A stretch of DNA of 36,929 nucleotides from an uncultured Eubacteriales bacterium (GCA_902799465.1 CADCAS010000018.1:1-36929), one strand, 5' to 3'; positions 12,031 to 19,767 are shown, counted from the first letter of the stretch. Translations and numbers: made by a program. The notes: a model not told the origin generated them from the letters alone.

Positions 12031-12960
12031 ATGAAGAGCAAGGTTCTGGCTATTCTGTGCTGTGTGGCGATGCTGGCGTGCATGTTCGCAATGCCTGTGT
12101 TTGCCGAGACCGTCACCGCGAACGCGGCCTACAAGATCGCCCTGATCACCATGGACTCCGTCGACCAGCACTGGGTCTCCCTGAAGGAAGGCGCCGAGGC
12201 GGAAGCGACCGCTGACGGCGTGACCGTGGACTTCATGTCCCCCGACGTCAAGGACGACGCCAAGCAGATCGAGTGCATCAACAACGCCGTCGCGGGCGGC
12301 TATGACGCCCTGATCGTCGCCGCCAACAGCCAGGACGCCGTCTCCGGCGCTCTGAACGAGGCTGTCGCCGCCGGCATGAAGCTGATCTACGTCGACTCTC
12401 CCGCCAACGTGGAGGCTGAGGCCACCTTCTCCACCGACAACAAGGCCGCGGGCTTCACCGCCGGCGAGCAGATGCTGAAGGCGCTGGAGGAAAAGGGCAT
12501 CACCGAGGGCAGCATCGGCATCGTGAACATCAACACCTCCACCAACTCTACCCTGATGCGTGAAGAGGGCTTCCGCGAGGCGCTGGAGGGCTCTGCCTTC
12601 ACCATCCTGGAGACCCAGTATTGCGAGGGCGACGCCGCCAAGGCCCAGACCATCGCTGAGAACTACCTGACCGAGGGCGTCGTGGGCATCTTCGGCGCCA
12701 ACGAGGGCGCCGCCACCGGCACCGGCAACGCCATCAAGGCCTCCGGCAACGACCAGGTCGTGGGCGTTGGCTTCGACAAGTCCGACACCCTGCGCGGCCT
12801 GATCGCCGACGGCTATCTGTACTGCACCATGGCCCAGAACCCCGACGTGATGGGCAAGCTGGGCGTGCAGGCTGCCATCAAGGTCCTCAACGGCGAGAGC
12901 CTGGGCGGCGCGGTCACCGACACCGGCGTCAGCGTGCTGACCGCCGAGAACGTCGGCTGA
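12031..12960 (+). CDS. Sugar-binding protein of the CUT2 ABC importer
   Basis: Extracytoplasmic receptor for the importer, 309 residues, Peripla_BP_4 (ribose/galactose/xylose-binding) fold. The Sec signal peptide covers about residues 1-25 and ends VFA|ET. The nearby Cys is not in a lipobox, so it is apparently not lipid-anchored, unusual for a single-membrane Gram-positive. The mature part starts with YKIALITMDSVDQHW, and later segments IECINNAVAGGYDALIVAA, TDNKAAGFTAGEQM and IFGANEGAATGTGNAI align with the ribose-binding family. The start has AGGAGGT. GC-ending codons suggest high expression. A stem-loop directly downstream may stabilise its message relative to the lyxose isomerase gene. 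Confidence 0.94.
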   Translation: MKSKVLAILCCVAMLACMFAMPVFAETVTANAAYKIALITMDSVDQHWVSLKEGAEAEATADGVTVDFMSPDVKDDAKQIECINNAVAGGYDALIVAANSQDAVSGALNEAVAAGMKLIYVDSPANVEAEATFSTDNKAAGFTAGEQMLKALEEKGITEGSIGIVNINTSTNSTLMREEGFREALEGSAFTILETQYCEGDAAKAQTIAENYLTEGVVGIFGANEGAATGTGNAIKASGNDQVVGVGFDKSDTLRGLIADGYLYCTMAQNPDVMGKLGVQAAIKVLNGESLGGAVTDTGVSVLTAENVG

Positions 12961-12981
12961 GAATACTGACTTACCCGACAT

Positions 12982-13010
12982 GGCCGGACTGTTCTCAGTC
13001 CGGCCTCTTT
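12982..13010 (+). terminator. Intercistronic terminator-like hairpin after the binding protein
   Basis: A perfect 9-bp stem GGCCGGACT/AGTCCGGCC with a 6-nt loop, followed by TCTTT. The next gene's AAGGAGG starts 4 nt later, so read-through is expected. The likely effect is more binding protein than isomerase. Confidence 0.7.
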
Positions 13011-13027
13011 AACAAGGAGGTTTGGCA

Positions 13028-13717
13028 ATGAAGCGATCCGAGATCAACAAGGCGCTCAAAGAGCTGGAGAGCATGATAAAGGAGTACCGGTATTTCCTGC
13101 CGGAATTCTGCGATTTCACGCCCGAGGAGTGGAAGACCAAGGGGCACGAGTGGGACGAAGTGCGCGACAACATGCTGGGATGGGACATCACCGACTTCGG
13201 ACAGGGCAATTTTGACAAGGTCGGCTTCTCGCTCATCACGATCCGAAACGGCAATCAGAAGCGGCAGAAGGAGTATCCCAAGCCCTACGCGGAGAAGTTC
13301 CTGTATCTGCGGGAGGGACAGTATGCCCTGAACCACTTTCACTGGTACAAGATGGAGGACATCATCAACCGCGGCGGCGGCAATCTGCTGATCCGGGTAT
13401 ACAATTCCCACGCGGATGAGTCCATCGACTACGAGGGCGACGTCACCATCCATGTGGACGGCGAGAAGCGCGTCGTGCCCGCGGGCACCCAGGTCAAGCT
13501 GGAGCCGGGCATGAGCCTGACCATCACCCAGCGGCTGTATCACGACTTCGAGGTCGAGCCCGGCACCGGCGCGGTGCTCATCGGTGAGGTCAGCCAGTGC
13601 AACGACGACAACACCGACAACCGCTTCAATCCCCCTGCGGGACGCTTCCCCACCATCGAGGAGGACGAGCCGCCCTATCGCCTGCTCTGCAACGAGTATC
13701 CGCCGGCTAAGGGGTAA
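13028..13717 (+). CDS. D-lyxose ketol-isomerase
   Basis: Cupin-fold metal-dependent isomerase converting D-lyxose to D-xylulose, often with D-mannose to D-fructose activity; 229 residues, normal for the long form. The signature LNHFHWYKMEDIINRGGG supplies metal ligands His103, His105 and Glu110, and YHDFE gives His172. The C-terminal GEVSQCNDDNTDNRF is strongly conserved in the family. ATG 13028 is preferred over an in-frame TTG at 13022 because AAGGAGG (13014-13020) is then 7 nt away. It is the last gene of the sugar operon and matches the YihS-like isomerase at its head in chemistry: both make a ketose from mannose- or lyxose-type aldoses. No kinase for the product is in the window. Confidence 0.92.
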   Translation: MKRSEINKALKELESMIKEYRYFLPEFCDFTPEEWKTKGHEWDEVRDNMLGWDITDFGQGNFDKVGFSLITIRNGNQKRQKEYPKPYAEKFLYLREGQYALNHFHWYKMEDIINRGGGNLLIRVYNSHADESIDYEGDVTIHVDGEKRVVPAGTQVKLEPGMSLTITQRLYHDFEVEPGTGAVLIGEVSQCNDDNTDNRFNPPAGRFPTIEEDEPPYRLLCNEYPPAKG

Positions 13718-13739
13718 TACGAAAGACCTGTGTTATTAA

Positions 13740-13912
13740 GGGAGTAGGGAGTAGGCAGTAGGGAGTAGGGGAGAACGGCAGAGGAACGGCGTTCCGATGA
13801 AATGAAGAGCGTCAAGCATCCCCAGAGCCCTCCTCAAACGCGGAGTTTTCAATAGAAAGAAGAGCTTGTGCCGTAGCTCCCCCTACTCCCTACTGCCTAC
13901 TCCCTACTCCCT
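13740..13912 (+). repeat. Interspersed repeat copy E2
   Basis: 173 bp, same orientation and length as E1. The arms are GGGAGTA/GGCAGTA heptads and their complement. The core shares GAGAACGGCAG, AACGGCGTTC, AAGCATCCCCAG and TTTTCAATAGAA with E1 but differs by scattered substitutions. It lies 22 bp after the lyxose isomerase stop and is directly joined to a perfect hairpin at 13913-13941. Confidence 0.9.
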
Positions 13913-13941
13913 GAATTTGTCGGGCCATGCCCGACAAATTC
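13913..13941. repeat. Perfect 13-bp hairpin at the end of E2
   Basis: GAATTTGTCGGGC, loop CAT, GCCCGACAAATTC. A near-identical hairpin (GGATTTGTCGGGC, loop TTT) abuts E3 at 26140-26168 at the equivalent end of that element. Here it stops 3 nt before the ribosome binding site of the response regulator, so it may also affect that gene's translation. Confidence 0.85.
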
Positions 13942-13956
13942 CAAACGGAGCACGCT

Positions 13957-15543
13957 ATGATTAGAGTTGTGATCGCGGATGACGAGGCCCGCATCTGCCA
14001 GCTGATCATCGCGCTGGGCGCGTGGGACCGGCTGGGAGTCGAGGTGGCGGGCGTGGCGCAGAATGGCGTCGAGGCCCTGGAACTGGTGAGGTCCACCGCC
14101 GCGGATATGCTCATCACGGACATCCGCATGCCGGGGCGCAGCGGACTCGAGCTCATCGAGCAGGTCCGGCAGATCTCCCCGAACATCAAGATCATCATTA
14201 TAAGCGGCTATGCCAGCTTTGAATACGCTCAGCGGGCGCTGAAAAACGGCGTGAACGACTATCTGCTCAAGCCCATCAACCGGCAGGCGCTCAACGAGGC
14301 GGTTGAGCGCCTTGCGGACATGATCCGCGCCGAGCAGCAGAGCCGGGCCGCCATGGACGCCTCCGTGGCGCGGATGGGGACCCTCCACCGCGAGCGCAGC
14401 GCGCTCATCTCCGACCTGCTGTCGCTAAACCCGCCGCGGGCGGACAGGGCGGCGCTGGAGGAGCGGTATCACTTCAGCTGCCGCTCGGGCGCGTTCCAGA
14501 CGCTGGCCCTGAAGATGGATATCCCGCCCTCGGGGGACGACGGCGCGATCCTCAACGCCGTGCGCGATAAGGCGATGGCGCGGCTGGAGGAGACGCTGGA
14601 AAAGAGCTGCGTGGACGCGGTGTGCCTGCCGCAGGACAGCTGTCTGTACGCCGTTTTCTGCTGCGAGGATGAGGCGATGGACCCTCTGCGGGACGCGCTG
14701 CGCGAGCTGCTTAGAAAGATGGCGGCGTGGAACAGCCTGTATGGGGGCGTGGGCTTCTCCATCGCCCTCGGCGCGCGCTGCGAGGACCCCGCCGCACTGC
14801 CGGAGTCGCTGACGGGCGCGCGCCTCGGCGTGGCGGAGCGCCTGATCGACGGCACGGGAAGGCTGCTGGAGAAGGCCGTGTCGGGGCAGGAGCCCGTGAC
14901 AAAGCGGCTGTCCGACGATTGCTTCCGCCAGCTGAACCGGGCGATCGACGAGCTGGATTCGGCGGGCGTGGCCAGGACGATTGCGAGGCTTCGGCAAAGC
15001 GTGGAGGCGCTGCGCGGCATTCACGGCTGGGAGATATTGGAACTGGTGGCCGAGACGGGAAACATGCTGATCGCCCGGCTGGACCTGCCCGACAAGCGGC
15101 AGATCCGCGACCGGTTCACCCGCGCCTGCGACGCCTGCCAGACCGTGGACGCGCTGTTTGGCGCGCTGTCGGAGACGGCGCAGCGCTGCATGGAGCTGAT
15201 GTGCGACCAGAAGCGGGACAGCGTCACGCGGCCGGTGCGGCAGGCCTGCGAGTACATCCGGCAGCACTACGACGAGCAGATCTCCCTCGAGGAGGTCAGC
15301 GCGCAGGTGGGGCTGAGCCCGGCCTATCTGAGCATGCTGTTCAAAAAGGAGATGAACGAGGGGTTCGCCCACTACCTCATGACCGTGCGGATCGACCAGG
15401 CGCGGGAGATGCTCAGAGAGACGACCATGTCGGTGGCTGAGATCTGCGGCAGGGTCGGCTACAACGATCTCAAGCACTTCACCCACATCTTCGAGAAGAG
15501 CGTGGGCGTCAAGCCGGGCGTCTACAGAAAGCTCTACGGTTGA
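13957..15543 (+). CDS. YesN-type response regulator, AraC-family output
   Basis: Two-component transcription regulator, 528 residues. The N-terminal receiver has the acidic pair Asp8/Asp9, the phospho-acceptor Asp55 in MLITDIRMPG and Lys105 in YLLKPI. A long middle region of no known motif follows. The C-terminal ~100 residues are a double helix-turn-helix of AraC type: ISLEEVSAQVGLSPAYLSML, then SVAEICGRVGYNDLKHFTHI. An in-frame ATG at 13927 lies inside the hairpin and lacks a ribosome site; ATG 13957 has ACGGAG 6 nt upstream. The kinase gene follows after 8 bp. Its position next to the sugar operon makes that operon its likely target. No own promoter is clear, so it may depend on read-through past E2. 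Confidence 0.93.
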   Translation: MIRVVIADDEARICQLIIALGAWDRLGVEVAGVAQNGVEALELVRSTAADMLITDIRMPGRSGLELIEQVRQISPNIKIIIISGYASFEYAQRALKNGVNDYLLKPINRQALNEAVERLADMIRAEQQSRAAMDASVARMGTLHRERSALISDLLSLNPPRADRAALEERYHFSCRSGAFQTLALKMDIPPSGDDGAILNAVRDKAMARLEETLEKSCVDAVCLPQDSCLYAVFCCEDEAMDPLRDALRELLRKMAAWNSLYGGVGFSIALGARCEDPAALPESLTGARLGVAERLIDGTGRLLEKAVSGQEPVTKRLSDDCFRQLNRAIDELDSAGVARTIARLRQSVEALRGIHGWEILELVAETGNMLIARLDLPDKRQIRDRFTRACDACQTVDALFGALSETAQRCMELMCDQKRDSVTRPVRQACEYIRQHYDEQISLEEVSAQVGLSPAYLSMLFKKEMNEGFAHYLMTVRIDQAREMLRETTMSVAEICGRVGYNDLKHFTHIFEKSVGVKPGVYRKLYG

Positions 15544-15551
15544 GGCGCGCT

Positions 15552-16607
15552 ATGAAGGATGAATTTCGCTTTCTGTCCAGGCGCGTGAGCCTGTTTGGGG
15601 GCGCCGTGCTGGCCTCCGCCGCGCTGCTGGCGGTGTTTGCCTACCTGGCGGGGCGCTACGCCTCCGCGTTTCGCCTCCTGGCGTGGGGGTGGCTGGCGCT
15701 GACGGGCATAGCCCTGCCCGTGGCGGGCTATTACTGGATATACCGCCCGTATTCCCGCACGCGGGACAGCCTGCGCCGCTTCATCGAGGGCTATATCTCC
15801 GTGCATGAGCTGCGGCAGATGACGGACCCGGTCTCCCCGGAGATCGACGCCTTCATCGCCTCGATCGACGGGGCCATGGACAGCATGCGCAATCTGGACC
15901 TCTCCAAGCGGCAGGCGCAGTATCGCGCGCTGCAGAACCAGATCAATCCCCACTTCCTGTACAATACCCTCGAGGGCATCCGGAGCGAGGCCCTGATCGC
16001 CGGGCTGGACAACCTGGCGGAAATGACGGAGGCCCTGGCCACGTTTTTCAGGTATACCATCAGCAAGGCGGAAAACCTGGTCACCGTGGAGGAGGAGCTG
16101 GACAATTGCCGGACCTACTTCAAGATCCAGCAGTACCGCTTTGGCGACCGCTTGCACATGGATATCCACGTGGACCCCGAGGACGAGCGGGAGATTCTGA
16201 GCTGCCTCATCCCCAAGCTGACGCTCCAGCCGATCCTGGAAAACAGCATCATCCACGGCATCGAGCTGAAGCTGGGAGAGGGGAACATCTACCTCGACAT
16301 CAGCCGCAGTCTGCGGCGGCTGCTGATCTCGGTCCGGGACGACGGCGTGGGCATGGGCCCGGACGTGCTCAGACAGCTCAACGAGAAGCTCGGCTCCAAG
16401 GAGGAGGAGCTGCGGGACATCACCCACGAGGAGCAGGGCGGCATCGCGCTGACCAACGTCAACAACCGCATCCACCTGATCTTCGGCGAGGAGTACGGCA
16501 TGCACGTCTACTCGGTGGAGGGACAGGAGACCACGGTGGAGCTGACCATCCCCGCCATGACCGAGGAGAGCGACCTGAACGGGAGAGGGAGCGGGAAGCT
16601 GGCATGA
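15552..16607 (+). CDS. Short YesM-type sensor histidine kinase without an extracellular domain
   Basis: Partner kinase of the response regulator, 351 residues. Two hydrophobic helices (about 13-33 and 40-64) are separated by only a few residues, so there is no room for the extracellular sensor that makes ordinary YesM proteins about 580 residues. The His_kinase motif ALQNQINPHFLYNTLEGIR carries His134. The ATPase domain has LQPILENSIIHGIE (N box), VRDDGVGMG and GGIALTNVNNRI. The ATG at 15552 has GAGG 6 nt upstream; a TTG at 15540 is less likely. It overlaps the next gene by 4 bp (ATGA), indicating translational coupling to the ABC pseudo-ATPase, which could supply the missing signal input. 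Confidence 0.92.
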   Translation: MKDEFRFLSRRVSLFGGAVLASAALLAVFAYLAGRYASAFRLLAWGWLALTGIALPVAGYYWIYRPYSRTRDSLRRFIEGYISVHELRQMTDPVSPEIDAFIASIDGAMDSMRNLDLSKRQAQYRALQNQINPHFLYNTLEGIRSEALIAGLDNLAEMTEALATFFRYTISKAENLVTVEEELDNCRTYFKIQQYRFGDRLHMDIHVDPEDEREILSCLIPKLTLQPILENSIIHGIELKLGEGNIYLDISRSLRRLLISVRDDGVGMGPDVLRQLNEKLGSKEEELRDITHEEQGGIALTNVNNRIHLIFGEEYGMHVYSVEGQETTVELTIPAMTEESDLNGRGSGKLA

Positions 16608-18115
16608 AGCAGGAAGTACTGCGCCTGGAGCGCGTCACCTATCGGTCCGAGGGCGTGAGCATACTGGACAATTTCTCCTTCCACATCGCGGCGGGGGAGA
16701 TCATGGGCCTGCAGCCCCTGGACAACGACGGCCTGGACGAATTGCTGGACATCATCCAGAACAATCCGCCCCTCTACTTTGGCTTCGTCTACTTCATGGA
16801 GAAGTGCGTCAATTCCTGGCGAAGCGCGGCCCGCGCCAAGAACAGGGTCACCGTCATCGGCAGCGACAGCTCGCTGGTGAAGGGGATGGACGTCGTCACC
16901 AATATCTTCGTGCTGCGCCCGGGGTTCAGGCAGGAGCTGATACGCCACGATCTGCTGACAAAGCAGCTGATGCCCTTTTTGACGGACATCGGCGTGGACA
17001 TCGACCCGTCCGCGTCGGTGGAGCATCTGTCCGCCTTTGAGCGCATGGTCGTGGAGATACTGCGGGCAGTGGTGGCGGGCCATCACCTGATCGTCCTTCG
17101 GGAGATCGGGTCGGTGGTCTCGGAGGGCGATCTGGAGCAGCTGCACGCCATCATGCGGCATTACGCCGACAGGGGCTTCGCGTTTCTCTACATCAGCCCG
17201 CACTATGAGGAGATCCGCCAGGTCTGCACGCGCATGGCGCTGATGCAGGGCGCGGCGATCCAGACGCAGCGCGCCGGGCGCAGCCTCGACCAGCCCATCA
17301 GCGTCATGTATTACAAGGACTACTACGATCACGTCACGCAGAGGATACGGGGCAGAGAGTGGATCGACCGGCGGGAGCCGCTGCTGGAGGCGCGGGACAT
17401 CTGCGGGGACTATCTGAAGCATTTCAGCTTTTCCCTGTTCAGGGGAGAGTGCCTCATCATACAGAATCTGGATGTGGCGGTCCATCAGGAGATGACCGCG
17501 ATCCTCAGCGGCGACGAGTCCGGGCACGACGCGGGTCTGGAGCTCAACGGGCGGCACATTCGCGGCTTTCGCTCGCGGGAGGTCGCCTATGTGCGCGAGG
17601 ACCCGGCCAGGACGATGATATTTGAAAACATGACCGGCCTCGAGAACATCTGCATCGCGCTGGATTCCAGGATCCCCTCGGTGTGGCGGCGGCGCAAGGT
17701 GCGCAGGGCGGTCCGGGACGAGTATCTGCGGCTGTTCGGGGACGACATCGTCGATAAAAACGTCGATGAGCTCACGCAGGCGGAGCGCATCCGCCTCGTC
17801 TACTGCCGCATACTCTTCCAGCGCCCGCAGGTGGTGTTCTTCTCGCAGCCCTACAAGAACGCCGATGTCAAGCTCCGCTTCCAGATTTGCAGCCTGCAGG
17901 AGATGCTGCTGCGCCGGGGCATCAGCATCGTCATACTGGCCGTCAACATCGCGGACGCCCTGACGCTGGCGGACCGGCTGGTGCGGATCGGCCTGAAAAA
18001 CGGGAGGATGGAGACGCGGGAATACCTGAAGCAGGATTTCGCGTCGCTCCCGCTGAACATTCCCTGGGTGGACGTGTTTTCCGACATCAGAAAGGATCAG
18101 GCCGGTGGGGCCTGA
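16604..18115 (+). CDS. ATP-binding-dead MglA-like tandem ABC protein (putative regulatory pseudo-ATPase)
   Basis: 503 residues, colinear over its whole length with the sugar ATPase at 9429-10946. Shared landmarks include GVDIDP (130-135), YISPHYEEI (196-204 against YISHRLEEL) and ADRL near the end. Every nucleotide site is altered. The first P-loop slot (34-46) reads MGLQPLDNDGLDE; signature LPVSKQQ becomes LSAFERM; Walker B LIMDEP becomes VLREI; the switch His moves to SPH. In the second half the P-loop slot is QNLDVAVHQE, LSGGNQQ becomes LTQAERI, and IFDEPTRG becomes FFSQPYKN. The ORF is intact and coupled to the kinase gene, so it is not a decaying pseudogene. I infer a non-hydrolysing adaptor linking transporter and kinase. 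Function unproven. Confidence 0.85.
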   Translation: MKQEVLRLERVTYRSEGVSILDNFSFHIAAGEIMGLQPLDNDGLDELLDIIQNNPPLYFGFVYFMEKCVNSWRSAARAKNRVTVIGSDSSLVKGMDVVTNIFVLRPGFRQELIRHDLLTKQLMPFLTDIGVDIDPSASVEHLSAFERMVVEILRAVVAGHHLIVLREIGSVVSEGDLEQLHAIMRHYADRGFAFLYISPHYEEIRQVCTRMALMQGAAIQTQRAGRSLDQPISVMYYKDYYDHVTQRIRGREWIDRREPLLEARDICGDYLKHFSFSLFRGECLIIQNLDVAVHQEMTAILSGDESGHDAGLELNGRHIRGFRSREVAYVREDPARTMIFENMTGLENICIALDSRIPSVWRRRKVRRAVRDEYLRLFGDDIVDKNVDELTQAERIRLVYCRILFQRPQVVFFSQPYKNADVKLRFQICSLQEMLLRRGISIVILAVNIADALTLADRLVRIGLKNGRMETREYLKQDFASLPLNIPWVDVFSDIRKDQAGGA

Positions 18116-18308
18116 TCCTTTTAAAACTCATGCGATTGCAGAGGTACAGCCGCGCCTCCATTGCGTCGGACAGGCCGTGCGGATGGGGCTTGCTGAGCGC
18201 CAGGGCCGACTTGAAGAAAGCGGTTACGCGGCGGAAGATGCCGGTCAGGACGGCGGGACGGGTATAAGCATAGCGGGCATTGCCCATGTAAGTCATCGTG
18301 TTCTCCAT
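18087..18308 (-). CDS. Small basic protein of unknown function (73 aa)
   Basis: I do not recognise this protein. It has an excellent ribosome site, AAGGAGGTC (minus strand, 18315-18323), 6 nt before ATG 18308, and a promoter block at 18357-18390 nearly identical to that of the double-glycine peptide gene at 28531. The product starts MENTMTYMGNARYAYTRPAV. A central stretch LTGIFRRVTAFFKSALALSK could form a cationic amphipathic helix, and the C-terminus is Arg/Pro/His-rich. There is no signal peptide, Cys or double-glycine site. Its last codons overlap the convergent terminator of the pseudo-ATPase gene by 29 bp. A competing plus-strand ORF at 18105-18479 has no ribosome site. A small regulatory or membrane-active peptide is possible; that is inference. 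Confidence 0.65.
   Translation of the reverse strand: MENTMTYMGNARYAYTRPAVLTGIFRRVTAFFKSALALSKPHPHGLSDAMEARLYLCNRMSFKRIRPHRPDPF
18092..18123 (+). terminator. Terminator overlapping the 3' end of the pseudo-ATPase gene
   Basis: A 12-bp stem AAGGATCAGGCC/GGCCTGATCCTT with a 5-nt loop, then TTTT overlapping its base. The last eight codons of the gene form the stem. The same DNA encodes the C-terminus of the 73-residue gene on the other strand. Confidence 0.85.
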
Positions 18309-18356
18309 GATCAGGACCTCCTTGCGGCGTCGGGCCGTTTTTATTTTGATGGGATG

Positions 18357-18390
18357 CGTATAGCACAGGCTCTGTTACAGAACCGTCACA
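18357..18390 (-). promoter_or_regulatory. Activator-type promoter with TGTGAC-N5-TGTAAC repeat
   Basis: Minus strand: TGTGAC (18390-18385), 5 nt, TGTAAC (18379-18374), 11 nt (AGAGCCTGTGC), then -10 TATACG (18362-18357). No consensus -35. The upstream end overlaps the araC-type gene's stop codon. Same layout and most of the same bases as 28445-28478. Confidence 0.7.
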
Positions 18391-19309
18391 CGGACTTCGG
18401 CCCTGTAACGCCGCGGTGCGCCTTGCGAAACTGGCGCGGCGAAACCCCCATCTGGTCCTTGAAGGCCTTGTTGAAGTAATTGGGGCTGGCAAAACCGGCG
18501 TCCAGGCCGATCTCGGTGATGGGCCGGTCGGTCTCCAGCAGCTGCTGGGCGGCGGCATTGACGAGGTACTGCTGGATGTAGAGCGCGGGCGTGGTATTGA
18601 GCACCTGGCGGAAGGTCCTGTAGGCCTCCCTCTCGCTGATGCTTACGGCGGCGGCGATCCGGGCGACGGACAGCGGGGCGTCCGAATGGCTGTGGATATA
18701 GGCGAGCATGGCCTTGATGCGCGCCGCCGCGGTGTCGGCCACGGGGGCCGCGTTTGCCCGGTCCGGGGACGCGAATGCGAACAGGCGCTGCCATATCGCC
18801 AGCAGGCGCCGCACTACCTCCAGCTCGTAGCCGAACGCCTCGCGGGCGGCCGCGTAGAAGACCGCGCCGAGGTCCGCAAGGAGAATCGTCGCCCCGGCGT
18901 CCGTCGGCAGGAGGGGCAGGCATTCGCAGTCGGCGTTTCGCTCGATGGGCAGCACGAATCGCTCCCGGATGCGCCGAAGCCCAGAGAGCACCCCGGCGTC
19001 AAACTGTATGACGCGCAGCCTCCCCGCGTCGCCGCCCGCGGCGATGCGGTTCATGTGGAGCACGCCGGAATTGACGAAGTAGCCCTCGCCCGCATGCAGC
19101 GTCAGGCTGCGCCGCGGCGTGCGGCAGTCCACGGCCCCCTCGACCACGCAGCCGAACTCCATCGCCTCGTGCCAGTGCCAGGCCGCGTAGTTCTCGATGT
19201 AGGCGGCGAGATTGGCCTCGATGGCGGCGAAGCGGAAATCGTCGCCGCTGTCCTGCATGTTTTCATAGAGCTTCTCCGTGATGGACAGGGAATTCAGATG
19301 GTGGATCAT
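18386..19309 (-). CDS. AraC-family transcription regulator with cupin sensor domain
   Basis: 307 residues. The N-terminal part contains a cupin-like ligand domain (AAWHWHEAMEFGCVVEG, then LHAGEGYFVNSGVLHMNRI), typical of sugar-responsive AraC proteins. The C-terminal ~100 residues hold two helix-turn-helix units: LSVARIAAAVSISEREAYRT and ITEIGLDAGFASPNYFNKAF, ending GVSPRQFRK. The ORF is open 41 codons further upstream, but GGGGAGG (minus, 19317-19323) 7 nt before ATG 19309 fixes the start. It is divergent from the 79-residue gene across a shared promoter region, so it may control that gene. Its effector cannot be read from sequence. Confidence 0.92.
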   Translation of the reverse strand: MIHHLNSLSITEKLYENMQDSGDDFRFAAIEANLAAYIENYAAWHWHEAMEFGCVVEGAVDCRTPRRSLTLHAGEGYFVNSGVLHMNRIAAGGDAGRLRVIQFDAGVLSGLRRIRERFVLPIERNADCECLPLLPTDAGATILLADLGAVFYAAAREAFGYELEVVRRLLAIWQRLFAFASPDRANAAPVADTAAARIKAMLAYIHSHSDAPLSVARIAAAVSISEREAYRTFRQVLNTTPALYIQQYLVNAAAQQLLETDRPITEIGLDAGFASPNYFNKAFKDQMGVSPRQFRKAHRGVTGPKSV

Positions 19310-19391
19310 GGCCGCGCCTCCCCTTGCCTGAGATTTGGCAGGATATCTTAAGTTTGTGTCGGATGGGTGGAGGTTTTTCATCCTCCCTTGC

Positions 19392-19420
19392 AGTATACTG
19401 TAATCACAGAAGGAAATCAA
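19392..19420 (-). promoter_or_regulatory. Promoter of the AraC-type gene
   Basis: Minus strand TTGATT (19420-19415), 17 bp, TATACT (19397-19392), about 80 bp before ATG 19309. The same palindromic AGTATACT also places a TATACT (19394-19399) on the plus strand for the divergent small gene, but without a good -35. Confidence 0.65.
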
Positions 19421-19459
19421 CCCCATCGACACCGACCGACGGAAGGGAAGGCGATTTTC

Positions 19460-19699
19460 ATGAAGTTTTTCGGCGTTTCAAATCCCAATGAGTTCTTCAG
19501 GCGCGTGCTTCGGTGCGACGGCGGCATTCATGTGATCGAGGCGGACGGCACGGAGCGGGACCTGAAATCCATGGCGGAATATGTGATAAACAACGGCCTC
19601 GCGCCGCAGATGAAGGGCTTTCCCGAGATCAATCTGAGGATCGAGCGGCCCGCCGACATGGACATACTCTTCAGCTACGCGATGGAGATGAGCGCATAA
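19460..19699 (+). CDS. Conserved-looking small protein (79 aa), possibly HPr-fold
   Basis: Begins MKFFGVSNPNEFFRRVLRCD at ATG 19460 behind AGGGAAGG; the frame is open 31 codons further upstream without a ribosome site. The order of elements resembles the HPr-like small proteins of Clostridia: beta strand, Gly-containing turn, DLKSM helix start, then INLRIERPADMDILFSYAMEM. DLKSM sits where those have a DAKS motif. The phospho-acceptor His of true HPr is absent. The resemblance is weak and could be chance. It is followed by a long perfect hairpin and is divergent from the AraC gene. Role unknown; a regulatory partner in sugar control is only a guess. Confidence 0.7.
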   Translation: MKFFGVSNPNEFFRRVLRCDGGIHVIEADGTERDLKSMAEYVINNGLAPQMKGFPEINLRIERPADMDILFSYAMEMSA

Positions 19700-19706
19700 T
19701 AATCGC

Positions 19707-19748
19707 AGCAGGACGGCCCCGGATATCGTCATCCGGGGCCGTCCTGCT
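19707..19748. terminator. 18-bp perfect hairpin between convergent genes
   Basis: Stem AGCAGGACGGCCCCGGAT (19707-19724) with its exact complement (19731-19748), loop of 6 nt. No T-run on the plus side; the minus side runs into ATTATTATG. It probably serves as a bidirectional terminator for the 79-residue gene and the diguanylate cyclase gene. Confidence 0.75.
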
Positions 19749-19767
19749 GTTGGCGCTGAAAACGGTG

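Noticed and set aside
16604..18115. Calling the degenerate ABC gene a pseudogene
   Set aside because: The frame is intact over the full family length, translationally coupled upstream, followed by a proper terminator, and non-catalytic parts remain conserved; loss is confined to nucleotide-binding motifs.
18105..18479. 124-residue plus-strand frame opposite the 73-residue gene
   Set aside because: No ribosome binding site or promoter; the minus-strand gene has both.
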